64,000 bases of DNA, from NCBI GenBank assembly GCA_963575745.1, contig CAUYUJ010020282.1, positions 32,501 to 96,500 of the forward strand, in the 5' to 3' direction. The position numbers were made by a program, and so were the translations under genes. The notes beneath the pieces were generated by a model. The model was not told the origin of the DNA and did no database searches. It saw only the letters and a program-made list of their open reading frames with translations. Position 1 is the first letter of the stretch. Each line of letters begins with the position of its first letter. The DNA is from Prorocentrum cordatum (taxonomy: Eukaryota; Sar; Dinophyceae; Prorocentrales; Prorocentraceae). Below are positions 22,460 to 33,767 of the stretch, one piece after another.

Positions 22460-22804
22460 TCATGTCATCGTTATTGTTGCGTCCTCGCGGAGATCAGAGT
22501 CCGTGACAGTTTCGCTGCGTTCCTGAAGGGACTTGGCAAGATCATCCAATGCCCTGCGATGAAAAATCTTTGCACTATCGCCAGTTGCGCCGCCACGTTC
22601 GCATCCATTCCGGCTCCGAAGAGGCAGGCGCCACGGAGAATCGCTCGGAAGCAAAAGCGTGCTCGAGCCAAAACAGCGCCAGCTCGAATCAATGGCCACG
22701 GAATGCAGCTTCCCGACGCTTTCGAAGTACCAGCGGACGGCCAAAAAATGGGTAACAGTCCCAGCCCCCTGTCTTACGGCATGCCCAAATGTCACGCCTT
22801 CCAT
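22460..22804 (-). CDS. Possible exon of unknown function
   Basis: A 114-codon minus-strand frame has fairly balanced composition. It includes HFLAVRWYFESVGKLHSVAI and, near its end, RALDDLAKSLQERSETVTDS. The latter looks helical and non-repetitive. It stops just before a (CAT)n tract. No domain is recognised, the true edges are unknown, and overlapping frames exist on the plus strand. Confidence 0.25.
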   Translation of the reverse strand: MEGVTFGHAVRQGAGTVTHFLAVRWYFESVGKLHSVAIDSSWRCFGSSTLLLPSDSPWRLPLRSRNGCERGGATGDSAKIFHRRALDDLAKSLQERSETVTDSDLREDATITMT

Positions 22805-23468
22805 ATCGCAGCCGCATTGGAAGTCTGAGCAGAAGCACTTCGATTCCCAGAACTGTGCACGTACATATCAAATAAAAACGAACGGATAAACCTATATAAG
22901 ATACTAAAACAAACATATATCGACACTCATACATGCATATTCATATCTATGTATGGTGTCATCATCACTGTTACCTGAGCCCCGAAGTCGAGCTTCGCTC
23001 AACACACCCAGGGCTTCATATATATCATGGCGAGAAGGCGGAGCCCAGCCAGCCCACAACCCAAAGAAGAAGGGAGGGGAGAGGGGGGGAAAGCGAGTTG
23101 CGGCACGATGACGTGACAGGTAAAACTTTAGAGCTATAATATATTCAGTTTCGCTGCCCCGATCGGCACGATGCGCCAGCGCCTCGACGCGAGGCGAAAT
23201 ACCGCAGCCCCCATAAGGCGAGGAGTCGAGCGACAGCTCACTTACCAATCTTCGTGCAAAATACTGATATTCAAAATTCCTTTAGAGTTCTGCCACGTCC
23301 ACGCCCAGCGAAAGAAAACTAAATAACTCAAGTCCTCTCTGCGGGCGCGCACCACGAAGAAGCGGCGGCAACTTTACAACGCGCGCTTCGCCCTCACGAA
23401 CAGCGGCGCGGCTCCAATGGGCTAGCTGTCTCAGGAGCTTCGCTGGCTAAGCATACTCGCGCGCGGAA
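22805..23468. other. No supported gene
   Basis: AT-richer sequence up to about 22960, then mixed DNA. It would be the 3' flank of the retroelement relic that starts at 23469; no terminal repeat was identified. Confidence 0.4.
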
Positions 23469-24190
23469 TTAATGACTGGCCACCTCTCTCGAATGTGAAC
23501 GGCATCGAGCGCGCTCGAATGATAGCACGCGCTGTGGGAGGGGCCGGTAATCTGGCGGCATGGGGAGTTCATTGTCAAGCTTGCGCGAAGTAAGGAAGCG
23601 GAACAGACGGCAGCCCGGCACAGCACGACAGGACAGGAGGCGCACAAGGTCCTGGGCAAACTCGCGGCCGAAGGCTCCGAGGACTACCCCCAAGTCGAAA
23701 TCATTGTTCTTTGCTGGAGCGCCTCCCTCAGTAGCCACGATCACGGCCCAAGACTCGTTGGTCGTCGAGGCTCGGGTCGAGGAATATGGCTGACGGCCAT
23801 CTCAAGCAGCTCGGACGGCCCCGCGCACACGTCAATAGCGACCAGGACGAAGGCTGCTGCAAGATCGACCTTCAAGGCGCCCTGTCTCGCGAAATTATCG
23901 ACCACCGCCCAGATTGCCCCCCAGGAAGGCGGGCCACGCGCGGCGTCGGGTCGTTTGGCCAGGAACCCTTTCAAAGCCTTCATGGCCAACGGGGGCGCCG
24001 CTGGGGGCCGCGACCAGGCAGCCCAAGTGACGGGCCGTCGCGCAGATGCAGACGCAGCCCACGGCAACGCAGGCTCCGGCGAGGAACTCCATCTCGAGGT
24101 AGTCATTCAGCACCTGGCCCAACTCCCCCATGTCGACAGGCACAAGGCCCCTGTCGGACGCGAAGCCATTGGACGAGGTCGAAGGCCCCC
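23469..24190 (-). pseudogene. Tyrosine recombinase fragment
   Basis: Three consecutive blocks fit a tyrosine recombinase read on the minus strand. At about 24090-24140 MGELGQVLNDYLEMEFLAG resembles the N-terminal helical part. At about 23795-23985 MKALKGFLAKRPD, a helix, and AGPSELLEMA occupy the place of the box with the first catalytic Arg. At about 23550-23710 NNDFDLGVVL and a following helix resemble the segment before the HxxR box. The conserved Arg before PSELL is replaced (CAGPSELL), and no HxxR or Tyr motif was found. The enzyme, which would integrate circular element DNA, is therefore dead. Confidence 0.75.
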
Positions 24191-24372
24191 ATGGCACGCG
24201 GCTCGCGCCCGGGTCGCAACGGCGGCCCGTCGGACGAAGCCCGGGCCCGCGTCGGCTACGCTCGACGCTCGAAGACGCCCCCGCCTGATCGATGCGAGCG
24301 CGGTCGGAGATGGCCTTGAGGACGGAGCTCGCGGCCGGCCAGGACCCCCTCCCAGCGTCTCGCTCCGCGCCC

Positions 24373-25250
24373 CTAGCCAAGCGGGGCCAAGAGCAGAAGT
24401 CGCGGGGCCGCCACGCGACGATGGGGCGCGTCGCCCCGCGACGCCCGGGCGGCGCCCAGCTGCCGGTCCCCCCGCAAGTCTGAGACCCCGCCTTCGCCGC
24501 GCCGACGCCGAGCGGCATCGGGGGCAACGCTGGCAGCTGCACGAGAGAAGGCAGAGCGGAGCCGCGGCGGGTAGGCCCCCGCCTTAGACGTCCGCCATCG
24601 CGAAGGCCCAGCGGAGCCTCCGACCTTGCCTTCGAGGACGACGTGCTTCGCATGCCCGCAGCGCCGCCGAGCCAGCGCCCCGATCCCCTGCAGGTTGGAC
24701 GCGAAAGGAATCGGCGCCGCGTCGCAGGCGCACATGTCGAAGTCCACAGAGATGCAGTTGCCCCGCTTGAGCTCCGATTGTGGCGAGGGCCACTCCCAGA
24801 CGCGCCTGCGCTGCGGGCTCTCGAGGGCGATCGGGATCGGGCGATGTCGACAGAGCCGCAACACGCGGATGGTGAAGAGGGCGCAGGAGTAGTCGATGCG
24901 GTCAACGTCAGAGCCATCCAGCCCCGCGCCCCTTGCCTGCGAACAGTGACCACACGCAACACCATGGAAGACGATTCAGACCGGCCCCTGCCTGAGCCAA
25001 GACAGAACCTCACGCTGGACTTGGCGGTCGGCAAAGTCGAAATGACCCCACTGTCGACGTCGCAGGCACGCGGCCGAGAGCCCCCCACAGCCGGAGAACA
25101 GCTCGAGTAGCGCAGGCCACGGAGCACGGCGCCGGTAAAACGGTCGCCCGCGAGGTGGTCGGCACGCCCCAGACGCAGCGCGGCCAGGCCGACCAGCACG
25201 CAAGGGAAATGGGCCGCCAGTGGGCCCTCCCCTCGGCTCTGGCAATCCAA
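24373..25250 (-). pseudogene. Methyltransferase-like domain of the retroelement
   Basis: Two frames carry this domain. LLELFSGCGGLSAACLRR at about 25054-25109 looks like the S-adenosylmethionine motif of DNA cytosine methyltransferases. It is followed by DFADRQVQREVLSWLRQGPV, ending at a stop at 24976. After a frame shift, PIALESPQRRRVWEWP (about 24779-24840) stands where ENP-type motifs occur. Next come GNCISVDFDMC, ARRRCGHAKHVVLEGKVGG and WRTSKAGAYPPRL. In DIRS elements a methyltransferase domain sits between RNase H and the recombinase, as here. Activity is excluded by the stop and frame change. Confidence 0.7.
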
Positions 25251-25392
25251 AGGGGGGTCGCAGCCGAGGACTTCCAGGGGCACCGTCGTCGCGACAAGGT
25301 CGGACCGTGAAGGCCCAGGCCTTGGGCGCCGCGGCCGTGGGAAGAGCGGCGGGCGACATCCCCAGCGCGCTGCGCTTGCCCTTCTCGCCCTT

Positions 25393-26294
25393 CTAGCGCG
25401 AGTCGGCATCCGAAGGATTGAAAGCCGCCTCGACGCCGCGCCGAACCCGCCGGACACGAGTGGCAGTCAGGGCGGCCGCGGCCGTTCGGCACGCCGCCAG
25501 CAGCTTCAGGTCGCGGGCGCGCCCGCGGTCGGCGGCCAGGACCGCAGCGGAATCGTCGTCGAAGGACGCCACCACGCCGTTGAAATCGGAGACGTCGCTG
25601 GTCGCGCAGGGGGGCCGGTCGGCCGCCGCTCGCGCCCCCTCGCCATAGATGGCCGCGGGCCGCCGCCAAGCCCCGCGCCGCGCCCTGTGCCAACGGGCCG
25701 GCTGCGCCAGTTTTTCAAGCAAACGAAGGGCCAGTCCAAACCGCCCCTCGCGTCGCCGCGCAGGCCAGAGAGGCGGGGGCCGTCGAAGGAGTCGAGTCGA
25801 CGCGGGCCAGCCGCGTTCCACCGGAAGGACACGCGACGAACCACGCGGTGAACTCGGGGGGGGGCCGCGCCATCCGGGGCCGCTGGAGCGCACGAAGATG
25901 TCCAGGATCGCCCTGGTCGCCCGGGCCACGGAAACGCCCGCGCCCCCTCCAGCCGACCACCCGAAGCAGCCCTCGAGGGGTGACGTCTGACACGTGAACG
26001 GTCACTGCAGTAGATCTGGGCGCAGGGCAGCCGTCCGAAGTCGCGGGCGACCAGCGGCCAGGGCCCCCTGCTGAGGCGGAGCTCGACCCGCAAAGTCTGC
26101 CACGAAGGCCTGGCGCCGCCACCCATGAACCAGTGAACGCAGCACAGCGCGGACAGGAACACCCGACGGACGGTCAGCAGGCCGACGAGGCGCCCCGCCA
26201 GTCGCCGCGCCCCAGCAAGAGCGAGGCCCCTCTCGTCGAGGAGCGCGCTGATCACCTGCCACAGACGCGAAGCTCGCGCAGGCCGAGGCCGCAA
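25393..26294 (-). pseudogene. RT connection and RNase H-like region
   Basis: Just after the RT, ARRLAGRLVGLLTVRRVFLS and FGRLPCAQIYCSD (26294 to about 25990) match the thumb/connection and the start of the RNase H-like part. After a frame shift, VVASFDDDSAAVLAADRGRA, DLKLLAACRTAAAAL and AAFNPSDADSR (ending at 25396) match the C-terminal RNase H segment. There a NPxDxxSR signature is typical of DIRS and related retroelements. The intervening sequence is scrambled between frames. Confidence 0.75.
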
Positions 26295-26343
26295 TTACCT
26301 CAGCTCGTTGTCCGCCCCAGACTCGACCAAGTACCTCGAACTT

Positions 26344-27060
26344 CTAGACGGGCCGCCCCTCCTCGTGGATGGCGAGCCCGACCTGCTCCTGCTCCGTCTT
26401 GAGGGCATCGAGCAACCTGCCACGCATCGCTGTGGACCCGGCCAGCACGTCGCCGTTGTCCGCGCAGGGGGCGACACGGGGGGGGGCATGGGGGGCCCCC
26501 TGCCGGTCGCCCACAACCAGCGGCGACAACCCCTGCCACGGCTGGGCACGGCGGCCGCGCTTGAACGCAACGTCGGGACAGGAACACAAGGCCCAGCCCC
26601 ATCCCTCGACCGCAAGCCTCAACGGCAGAGCGCGGCGAGACGGGCCCCACGACGCCAGCGGCCTCGCCGGCTCGGCGACCCCGACGGCGGAGGCGACGGA
26701 GTGGCAGGCCAGGACGAACCACGAGGCCATCCGCTGGATGGACATCAATACGAGCACCATGAAGAGAATCGTCGCCAGCACTCTGCGCTGCTTGCGGGGC
26801 GTCTCGATCGCGGGTCCTGGCGCGGGCGGCTTGAACCTAGTCGGGCCCTTACAGTCGGGCTCCAACAAGCCGCGCCCACGGGCCGCGGGGGTCGCCAACT
26901 CCGACCGCAATGGATCCCGACGTAGGGCACTGGTTGAGCAGCAGCCGAGGACGAGCCAGATAGCCCCCGTTCTATCCTTCACGAAGGAAGCACCGACCGC
27001 GATCCCACTCGGGCGCGTTCCACTCGACGAGCCCCACCCCCCTCCGGCTAAATGATTAAA
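26344..27060 (-). pseudogene. Reverse transcriptase domain of the retroelement
   Basis: One continuous minus-strand frame holds the RT blocks in order: ASFVKDRTGAIWLVLGC (fingers), SIQRMASWFVLACHSVASA and VGVAEPAR (palm), GWGWALCSCPDVAFKRG (the GWSWAL-type block) and CADNGDVLAG at about 26440-26470. This last is the YxDN/YxDD catalytic site, with Tyr replaced by Cys. LLDALKTEQEQVGLAIHEEG follows, as in the family. The first palm aspartate block is not recognisable. The frame ends at 26344, where the polyprotein shifts frame. In life the domain would copy element RNA. Confidence 0.8.
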
Positions 27061-27544
27061 ACCCGCGCTCAGAGCGAGGGCCAGCAAGCAGAGGGCCCCA
27101 GTAGAGTCGCGAAAGCGCCAGAGGTTCGCCCACCTCGGCACGGACTCGAAACATGCACCTTCGGGAGCGGCCAAGAGGGGGGGTCCAAGAGGTGTGTGTG
27201 GGGGGGGGGGGGGGCAAATCATGACCGGGGCATGTGCGCGGCCCAGCGGGGGGTCCTGGGACGTAATGAAATAAGAGAAGGCGCCATGAAACCTGCGGAA
27301 ATATCATGGCCCGCGCCATGACATCCACCCCCCCCCCAGTCATCACCCCCCTCTTTTCCGCCCCCCGACACCTGCGGGGCTCGAGGAGCTCCTGCCGGGC
27401 GGTCGACCCGACGGCGCGCCCCCGCGGTGGAAGGCGCAGGGGTCCCCCCTTGGGGGCGCGGAGCCTCTCCGAGCCGTCGGGGGCCACCGCCGCGCCCCGG
27501 CCCCGCTGCCCCTGCACTCGAGGAGCGCGCGCAAGGCCCAACCC

Positions 27545-27695
27545 CACTTGAGACAAGGATTGCAAAAAAAAAAACAAGGATTGCAAAAAAACCCTTGAAC
27601 GAAGGATTGCAAAAAAAACCCTTGAACGAAGGATTTGTTTGTAATCCTTCGAAGGGTTTTTTTGCAATCCTTCGTTGCAATCCTTCGTTCAGGCC
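27545..27695. repeat. Foldback repeat of AAGGATTGCAAAAAAACCC units, copy 1
   Basis: Four direct units of CAAGGATTGCAAAAAAAACC or ACGAAGGATTGCAAAAAAAC are followed by inverted units GGGTTTTTTTGCAATCCTTC and TTGCAATCCTTCGTTC, so the block can fold on itself. It interrupts the retroelement upstream of the RT. A second block of the same unit is at 62065-62225. Confidence 0.85.
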
Positions 27696-28609
27696 TCGGG
27701 AGGGAGCTGCCGACGCTGCGGCCGACGCGCGCCGCCGAAGGCGGAGGCCAGCATGCAGACCCAGCGGAGCGGGGCGCCCCGCGACGGAGGTCGAGCAGAG
27801 GGCGCCGAGGGGAGGAGCCGCGTCCGAGACGAGGGCCCCGTGCTCATCCCGGGCCGCGACCCGTCGACGTGGGTTCCGAAGTAGCACCCGAGGGCCCCGA
27901 ACGTCACGGACGCGCGGACGAAGAGGAAAAAAGGCCGCGCCCGAGCCAGGCCGGCGGCGGGACGGCACCAGGGCAAGAGAGATCCCGACCAGCGCGGCGG
28001 AGCCACCTTCTCCTGCTCGGGCCGATCTGCGCTCACTCGTATTCCCGCCGCCCGAATCTCTGGGCGGCTTGCGGGCGTGGTCGATCTCCTCGGCGCAGAG
28101 CCGATGGCGCCTCACCGTGAGGACCCCCGTCATCTGCCCCCCCGCTGTCCATTTCGCGAAGTCACCGATTGCGGCGCCGCCGCCAACCCAGACATCCGGC
28201 CACTCCAATTTTTTTGGCGAGCCGGCCCCAGAGGTCTGGGTCACTCCTTTGAGGCCGGCTGCTCATCCTGAATCGTTTCCTGACGGCCCCGAGGCCCGGC
28301 GAGGGCCCCCGGAGGCCGAAAATTGCCGAAAAATCCCACCGCCCCCCCTTTTTCCGGAGCGCCGGATCTCTGGGAATGCTCAACTCGCCGCGCACCGCGA
28401 CGGCAGCGCCCTCGACGCAGGGCGCCTTCGGGCCCCTCGTGACCGCGGCGCGCGGAGCCGCAAGATGTGAGCGGGGCCGCGGCCTCCGCCGGCCCGCGCC
28501 ATCTGGTCGCAGCTGAGGAGGTGGCGCAACGCTGTCGCCGAGTCGGGCCTGTCCCTCTACGAAGGAAAGAATCAAACATCATCGCCCCCCCCCCCCAAAA
28601 AAAAAAAAA

Positions 28610-28716
28610 AAGAACTCTGGAGACGATGTTTGAATATTTCTGACGACGTTTCCTTATGCTTCGACTATGCTTCACTTTTCGCCCCAAATCCGCCTGTAGG
28701 AAAACATGCCCGACCT
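28610..28716. mobile_element. MITE family A, inverted copy inside the retroelement
   Basis: CTGGAGACGATGTTTGAATA starts it and ATCCGCCTGTAGG with CATGCCCGACCTAAA ends it. It aligns over most of its length with the reverse complement of the copy at 40551-40707, including CTGGAGACGATGT. It lies between the N-terminal and RT parts of the DIRS-like relic, so it probably inserted after that element. Confidence 0.65.
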
Positions 28717-29640
28717 AAAACTATCGAGATGACCCGATGCTCGTGGCCGACAGGGTGGTCCGCTGAGAGGCCGGCACGATCCAACGTCGCGACCTCACGC
28801 TCAGAGGGCTCACAAAAGTTCGGCAGCAGCAGGCGACCCACGAAATGGCCAATCGCCCCGGGGCTTCGGCTCGAAAGAGGCCATCGTCGCCATGGCATGA
28901 CGGAGCGGGCGCGCGCGCCCACCAGCTCCGTCCCGCTCGAGAGGCACGATCCGAGGGCCTTGTCCTGGTCCGATCCGCTCCTCGCTGGGCCACTCCTGGA
29001 GGTCCTCGCGAGCCATGCGCTCAGCGAACTTCCAGCCCCGCCCCCCGCTCATCACCCAGGCCCCCCACCAGCCCCTTCGACACAATGACGCGGACCTCGG
29101 CAGGGTTGGCCAGGAGGGCGTCGCGGCGTCGTCGACCTACTCCCCGGAATCCTCGTCCGCCGCGTCCGCGCAGTACCACTTCGCCTCCAGCGCCGCTACC
29201 GCAGCCGCTGCAGCTCCACCGAAAACGACAGCAAGCTGCCGAGCCTCCTGGCGCCAGGCCAGTAGCGTCTCCTCGCTGGTCGCGCCGAAGTGGCAATGGT
29301 TGTTCCTAGTGCGGACGGGTGCTGGAGCTTTTGGCCAGATCAGGAAGATCCGATGCTCGGCCAAGTCGATCACTTGGCTGTCTCCGTCGGGCGTAGCTGC
29401 CACCCACCGCCCACGGTCGTCCAGACGCTCAAGAGGATTCTCGCGTGCCAGTTCACGTTGGCATCGTCTGGGTAGTAGGCTCCGATCTGCGGCTCCGCTA
29501 TGTCCAGACAACGAGAGCCCGCCACAGCAGCGCCCATCAGTCACAAGCAGGGCGGTCAGCTGGAAAGCGAGGTACACCGCGCCAGGGCTCCCAGACCACA
29601 ACAAAGCCACGGGGCGTCGAGGATAACGAGGGGCCCTGAC
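28660..29640 (-). pseudogene. N-terminal segments of the retroelement polyprotein
   Basis: Three blocks have dinoflagellate retroelement character. YYPDDANVNWHARILLSVWT occurs at about 29425-29490. After a one-base frame change, RWVAATPDGDSQVIDLAEHR and SEETLLAWRQEARQLA extend to 29137. At 28735-29060 a pair of frames carries SERMAREDLQEWPSEERI and LSADHPVGHEHRVISIVLGR. Similar stretches precede the RT in polyproteins of this type (recalled, not searched). Function of this region is unknown; possibly gag-like. Confidence 0.55.
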
Positions 29641-30555
29641 TCGCGTGGGAGACGGCCACACAGGGACCAGCTTGCAAGTAGTCGTCGTCCTGGTCATGAA
29701 ATTGCGCCCAGGCCTATTGCCGCGTCGCCCGCCGCCTGCACAGACAGCCGAGGCGGTACCTGCCAGCCAGGAGGCCAGCCAGCAAGGGGAAGCCATGGCC
29801 CAGCAGGACAAACAGCTCAGACCCCCTAGTCGCCTCCAACGAGGAAGTGGTCGAGAAATAAGGCGACAACCCGCCCCACCTGTGCTGGTCCAGGCACGGG
29901 TCGACGGGAGTGAAAAAGGGGGAGAAGGTGGGGGGCACGCGCCTCCATGTGGTCGTAGAGCTGGCTGAACCAGCACCCGGGGGCGGAAGGCCATCCGACG
30001 GCGCAGGCGATCCACCTACACATTCCTGGCGAGTACCGCTACAATTCGAAGGGCGCCGCCTCCGGCGCCTTGCACACGCACTCGTAGGGCGGGCACGCGA
30101 GGACGCGCCCGCACCGAAGCTGGAGCCCTGCGCCGCGCGCACCAGCTCCGGGGCGGCCGGCCACGGCCAGGCGGCCCCCAACCCGTGGGCCGGGGGGCGC
30201 TCTCCAGGTGCCGCGACCGGCGCCCGGCGCCAGCACCGGCCGTGGCGAGCGCGAGGGGACCTGCGTACGTTGCGCGGGATGCCCGTGGCCCTGGTCGCCC
30301 ATCAGAGCCTGAACCACAGCGAGCTGCGGTACGATGAAAGGACAGATGAAGCTCCAGAGCGACAGTACTTGTCCGCCAGCGTGCCCATGGCACGGAGTGG
30401 AGTGCCCCAAGGCTCACAGCTGTGCTGCTGTAGCCAGGACCTCTAAATTCTTAAACGCCCGGACACCCGGTTTCCCAGGCACTCCTCGGGCGGGGCCGGG
30501 AATGTCCTGGAGGTGTGTCGCTTGCGTCTTCTGAAAGCCAAGAGGGCCCCAAGAC
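29641..30555. other. No supported gene
   Basis: GC-rich DNA upstream of the retroelement fragments. The element's 5' end and any gag ORF might be here but were not recognised. Confidence 0.4.
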
Positions 30556-30559
30556 AGGC

Positions 30560-31000
30560 CTGGATGGACCAAGGAGGCCGCGAAGACGGCCCAGGAGAGC
30601 CCCCAGTCGCCTCAAGATCGCCCCAAGATCCTCACGGTGGATTAACACGGCCGTGGAGGTCCCCAAGAAGCTCCAAGAGACCCAAGAGCACCCCCAAGAG
30701 GGCCCTGATAGGCTACAATGACTGCGTTCCCTAGGGTTTTCTGCAGGAACTTAGCCTTCTCGCATTTTTCGATCTTGAACGCTCTAAGACGGCCCAAGAA
30801 ACCTCCACCAGCGCCCAAGGAGTGCCCAGGAGGCCCCCAGGAGAGGCCCAAGACATCCCAAGAGGGCAACAAGACGGCCCTTGGAGGCCCCCGAAGCCCC
30901 CCTAAGACGCCTCAAGAGGGCCCCAAGAGGCCCCCAAGACGCACCAAGAGGCCCTCAAGGGCCCCCCCATAACAGAAGCCCACATGGTTCTTCGAAAAGT
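30560..31000. repeat. AAGAGGCCCC repeat block
   Basis: Degenerate 12-15 bp units with a short AT-richer core at 30722-30785 (TTCCCTAGGGTTTTCTGCAG and CTTCTCGCATTTTTCGATCT). This places it in the same family as the composite repeat at 31096-32290. Confidence 0.85.
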
Positions 31001-31095
31001 TCGCCGAGATGCATCCCAAAAGACCCTAGCATGCATCCAAGAGGCCTCTGAACCAGAGCCCAGGCACGGTGGCGGGATGGGCCGAAGGTCGTTAG

Positions 31096-32290
31096 ATCCG
31101 CCGCCCCCTGTCGATTCATCGCAGGGGTGCCTGGCGTGCTAGATTATTACGGTTTTGGTTTTGGTTCTTCCAAAAGAACTCCCCCTGGGACTTTGGCCCG
31201 TCCCGCCGGGGTCCCGGGAGAATTGCCCGGACCCAGTTGCCAACGATTTGTCTCTCCAGATGGCTCCAAGACGGCCCAATATGGCCTCCAATACGCATCC
31301 AAGACGGCCAAGATGGCCTCCAAGACGGCTAAGATGGCTCCAAGATGCCTCCAAGACGAGCCAAGATGCACCCAAGACGGCCTAAGATGGCATCAAGATG
31401 GCCCAAGACGGCCCCAGAGGCCCCCAAGAGGCCTCCGATACGGCCCAAGAGGCCCCCAAGAGGTCCTCCAGGAGGGCCCGAAGACACCAAAATCATTGAT
31501 TTTCCATAAGTTTTGAAGCATTTTGGCATTTGCGCCTTTTCGGCCTTCCGACGTCCCAAGACGCCCAAGAGGCCCCCAAGGTCGCCCCAAGATCGCCCAA
31601 GAGGCCTCCAACGTGGCCCCATGACGGCCCAAGAGGCCCCCAAGACGGTCCCAAGAGGGACCCAAGACGGCCCAAGAGGCCCCCATGAAGCCCAAGATGG
31701 CCTCCAAGACGGCCAACATGGCCCAAGATGGTCTCCAAGATGCCTCCAAGACGGCAAAGATGGCCTCCAAGACGGCTAAGATGGCCCCAAGAAGCCTCCA
31801 AGACGGCCCAAGATGCACCGAAGACGGCCTTAAGGCCTCCGAGATGGCCCAAGAGCCTCCAAGAGGTCCACCAGGAAGGCCCGAAGAGGCCAAAATCATT
31901 GATTTCCCATAGGTTGTTGAAGCAGTGTGGCATTTGCGCCTTTTCGGCTTTTCGACGGCCCAAGGTTGCCCCAAGATCGCCCGAGAACCCCCCAAGATGG
32001 CCCCGTGACGGCACAAGAGGCCCCCAAGACGGCCCCAAGAGGGCCCCAAGACGACCCAAGATGCCCCGCTCGACGGCCTCGTGGACGGCCAAGATGGCCC
32101 AATAGAACCCTGGAGTAGCCCAAGAGCCTCACAAGAGGCCTCCTCCTCCCTTCTCCTTCTTCCTCCCTCTCCTCCCCTTCCTCCTCCCCTGGCAAAATGC
32201 TTGGCAGGCCTCTGGCCACAACCTTCGGCCACTAGGCACTTCCGAACGGGCACGGGGCGGCGGTGATTCGCCGTAGGCGTCTTCGATAGA
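31096..32290. repeat. Composite dispersed repeat D, long copy
   Basis: The head (31096-31265) has ATCCGCCGCCCCCTG, CAGGGGTGCCTGGCGTGCT and AAAAGAACTCCCCCTGGGAC. An AAGATGGCC array follows. The core AAAATCATTGATTTTCCATA plus GGCATTTGCGCCTTTTCGG occurs twice (31490-31555, 31893-31960), each inside array. A tail (about 32190-32290) has CACGGGGCGGCGGTGATTCG and TCTTCGATAGATGC. Head, core and tail all recur in the same order at 60386-61080, which defines the element. No protein is encoded. Confidence 0.85.
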
Positions 32291-32291
32291 T

Positions 32292-32332
<41 letters not shown>
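32290..32332. repeat. (CA)n microsatellite
   Basis: About 21 CA dinucleotides directly after the tail of repeat D. Confidence 0.95.
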
Positions 32333-32333
<1 letters not shown>

Positions 32334-32643
32334 CTAAGTCGGCGGCGCAGAAGTGTCCTCAAGCGCGAAGACCAGATATAGATGCAAATTGCGATCGAGC
32401 GTTGTCGAAGGCGCAGTGTACAAACAGTGTACACTGTCAAGTGCAGCAATGGGTGGCGTGAAAGAGGAACTGCAAATCCAAGCGAAACGTGCAGCGGCCA
32501 GAGAACCGAGGAAGAAGCTCAACTCGAGGTAAACTGAAGCGCGAGCAGTCTGGTGCGAATTAGCGGCCCCTGGATCACCGACACAACAGTGTCAGTCAGG
32601 CAGTGAAGCGAAAAAAGAAACTGTAACTGCTGCCGGACCAGCT

Positions 32644-32648
<5 letters not shown>

Positions 32649-32695
<47 letters not shown>

Positions 32696-32724
32696 CCACA
32701 CACATAGACACACACACACACACT
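32649..32724. repeat. (CA)n microsatellite
   Basis: CA dinucleotides with CG and TAGA interruptions. Confidence 0.95.
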
Positions 32725-32807
32725 TTTTGCATCGACGGCTAGGCAAAGTCACTGCGCTGGCAAAAGAGCCGTCGGTGGGGCGCACGGAGCGCGAATTGGG
32801 CCACCAT

Positions 32808-33182
32808 GCAGGAGGAGGAGGAGGAGGAGGAGGAAGAGGAGGCGCCCGGCGGCGGGAAAGAGGGAGAAGCTGGGCCCGCTCAGAGCAGGGCCAGGCGCGT
32901 GGCACACACACACACACACACGGGACGCACCTGGGACGCACCCAGTCCGTTCTAAACGCGAGGCGACTGCCAATGGGAGCACCGCATACGAAATGACACA
33001 CTGAGAGACCAGCAGCGCGCATGAGCGCTTCGCCGAGCAACGCCGAATCGCATGCACCACCCCCCATGCGCGCATGCATTCTCACGACTAAGATCACAAA
33101 AATGATGACAGCGACGAGCCCGCCAAGGAACAGGGTAACAAGGGACAGGAGGAGGAGGAGGAGGAGGAGGAAGGAGAAGGAA
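32808..33182. repeat. (GGA)n tracts and a short (CA)n
   Basis: GGA triplets at 32811-32845 and 33148-33182, and (CA)n at about 32902-32921. No gene is supported between them. Confidence 0.85.
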
Positions 33183-33184
33183 TC

Positions 33185-33765
33185 TATTCTTGTAGGGTAA
33201 CAGCGCCAGCGCCGTACGCCGTGCGCTGAACTGCGCGTTACTGCCCGTTAGCCAGGGCAGCTCGCCCGAGTTCGCTGCAGACGACAGGCAGCTGAGGAGG
33301 GGGAGGAGCTCGAATCTGTGCCTGGATTCCGAGCGTGCGTGGCCTGAAAGAGAGGACCCCACTGCAAATCATCGTGTTTTCTGCGGGTCCGGTGCACCAC
33401 CGCTGATGCCAAGGAGTGCCCCGATGCCGCGCGCGCGGCCTCGACGGGAGGAGAAGGTGGCACCCCCCCAGGGAGACGCGAGAACGACCCACAGGTCCCG
33501 CCCGCCGCTGCAGGGCACTTCCCCGCCGTGCAGCCCAACGACCAGGGCTACTCGCTGAGAGGTGTGCGCGCACGACACGCACGGCACGCAAGACGCAGTC
33601 AACAACTCCAACTTCCCGCCTGGGGGGGGCAGGGCGGCTTCGGGCTCTAGTGGAAGCCCACGGTTTTATTGCGCAGTCAAGTGGCCCCAGGAAGAATGGA
33701 GTCGCATCCGCCTGGCGCACATTCGCCTGGTCCTTCGTCGACGGAGCGAAGCAAACCGCTGGGAC
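33185..33765. other. No supported gene
   Basis: GC-rich non-tandem DNA. Frames on both strands lack domains. Confidence 0.4.
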
Positions 33766-33767
33766 AA

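Larger units (their letters stand above)
23469..29640 (-). mobile_element. Decayed DIRS-like retrotransposon (RT, RNase H, methyltransferase-like, tyrosine recombinase)
   Basis: Reading the minus strand from 29640 downwards, polyprotein fragments appear in the expected order: N-terminal conserved segments, reverse transcriptase, connection and RNase H, a methyltransferase-like domain with LELFSGCGG, and a tyrosine recombinase. This domain order is that of DIRS-type (YR) retrotransposons. The same kind of polyprotein is common in dinoflagellate genomes (general knowledge, not searched here). The frame changes at least six times, and small repeats sit at 27545-27695 and 28610-28716. Catalytic positions are lost, so it cannot be autonomous. 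Terminal repeats were not found. Confidence 0.8.

Noticed and set aside
23895-25457. 520-codon minus-strand frame as one intact gene
   Set aside because: Recognisable retroelement blocks jump between this frame and the other two, so the long frame is a GC-rich shadow of a frame-shifted relic, apart from its last part.
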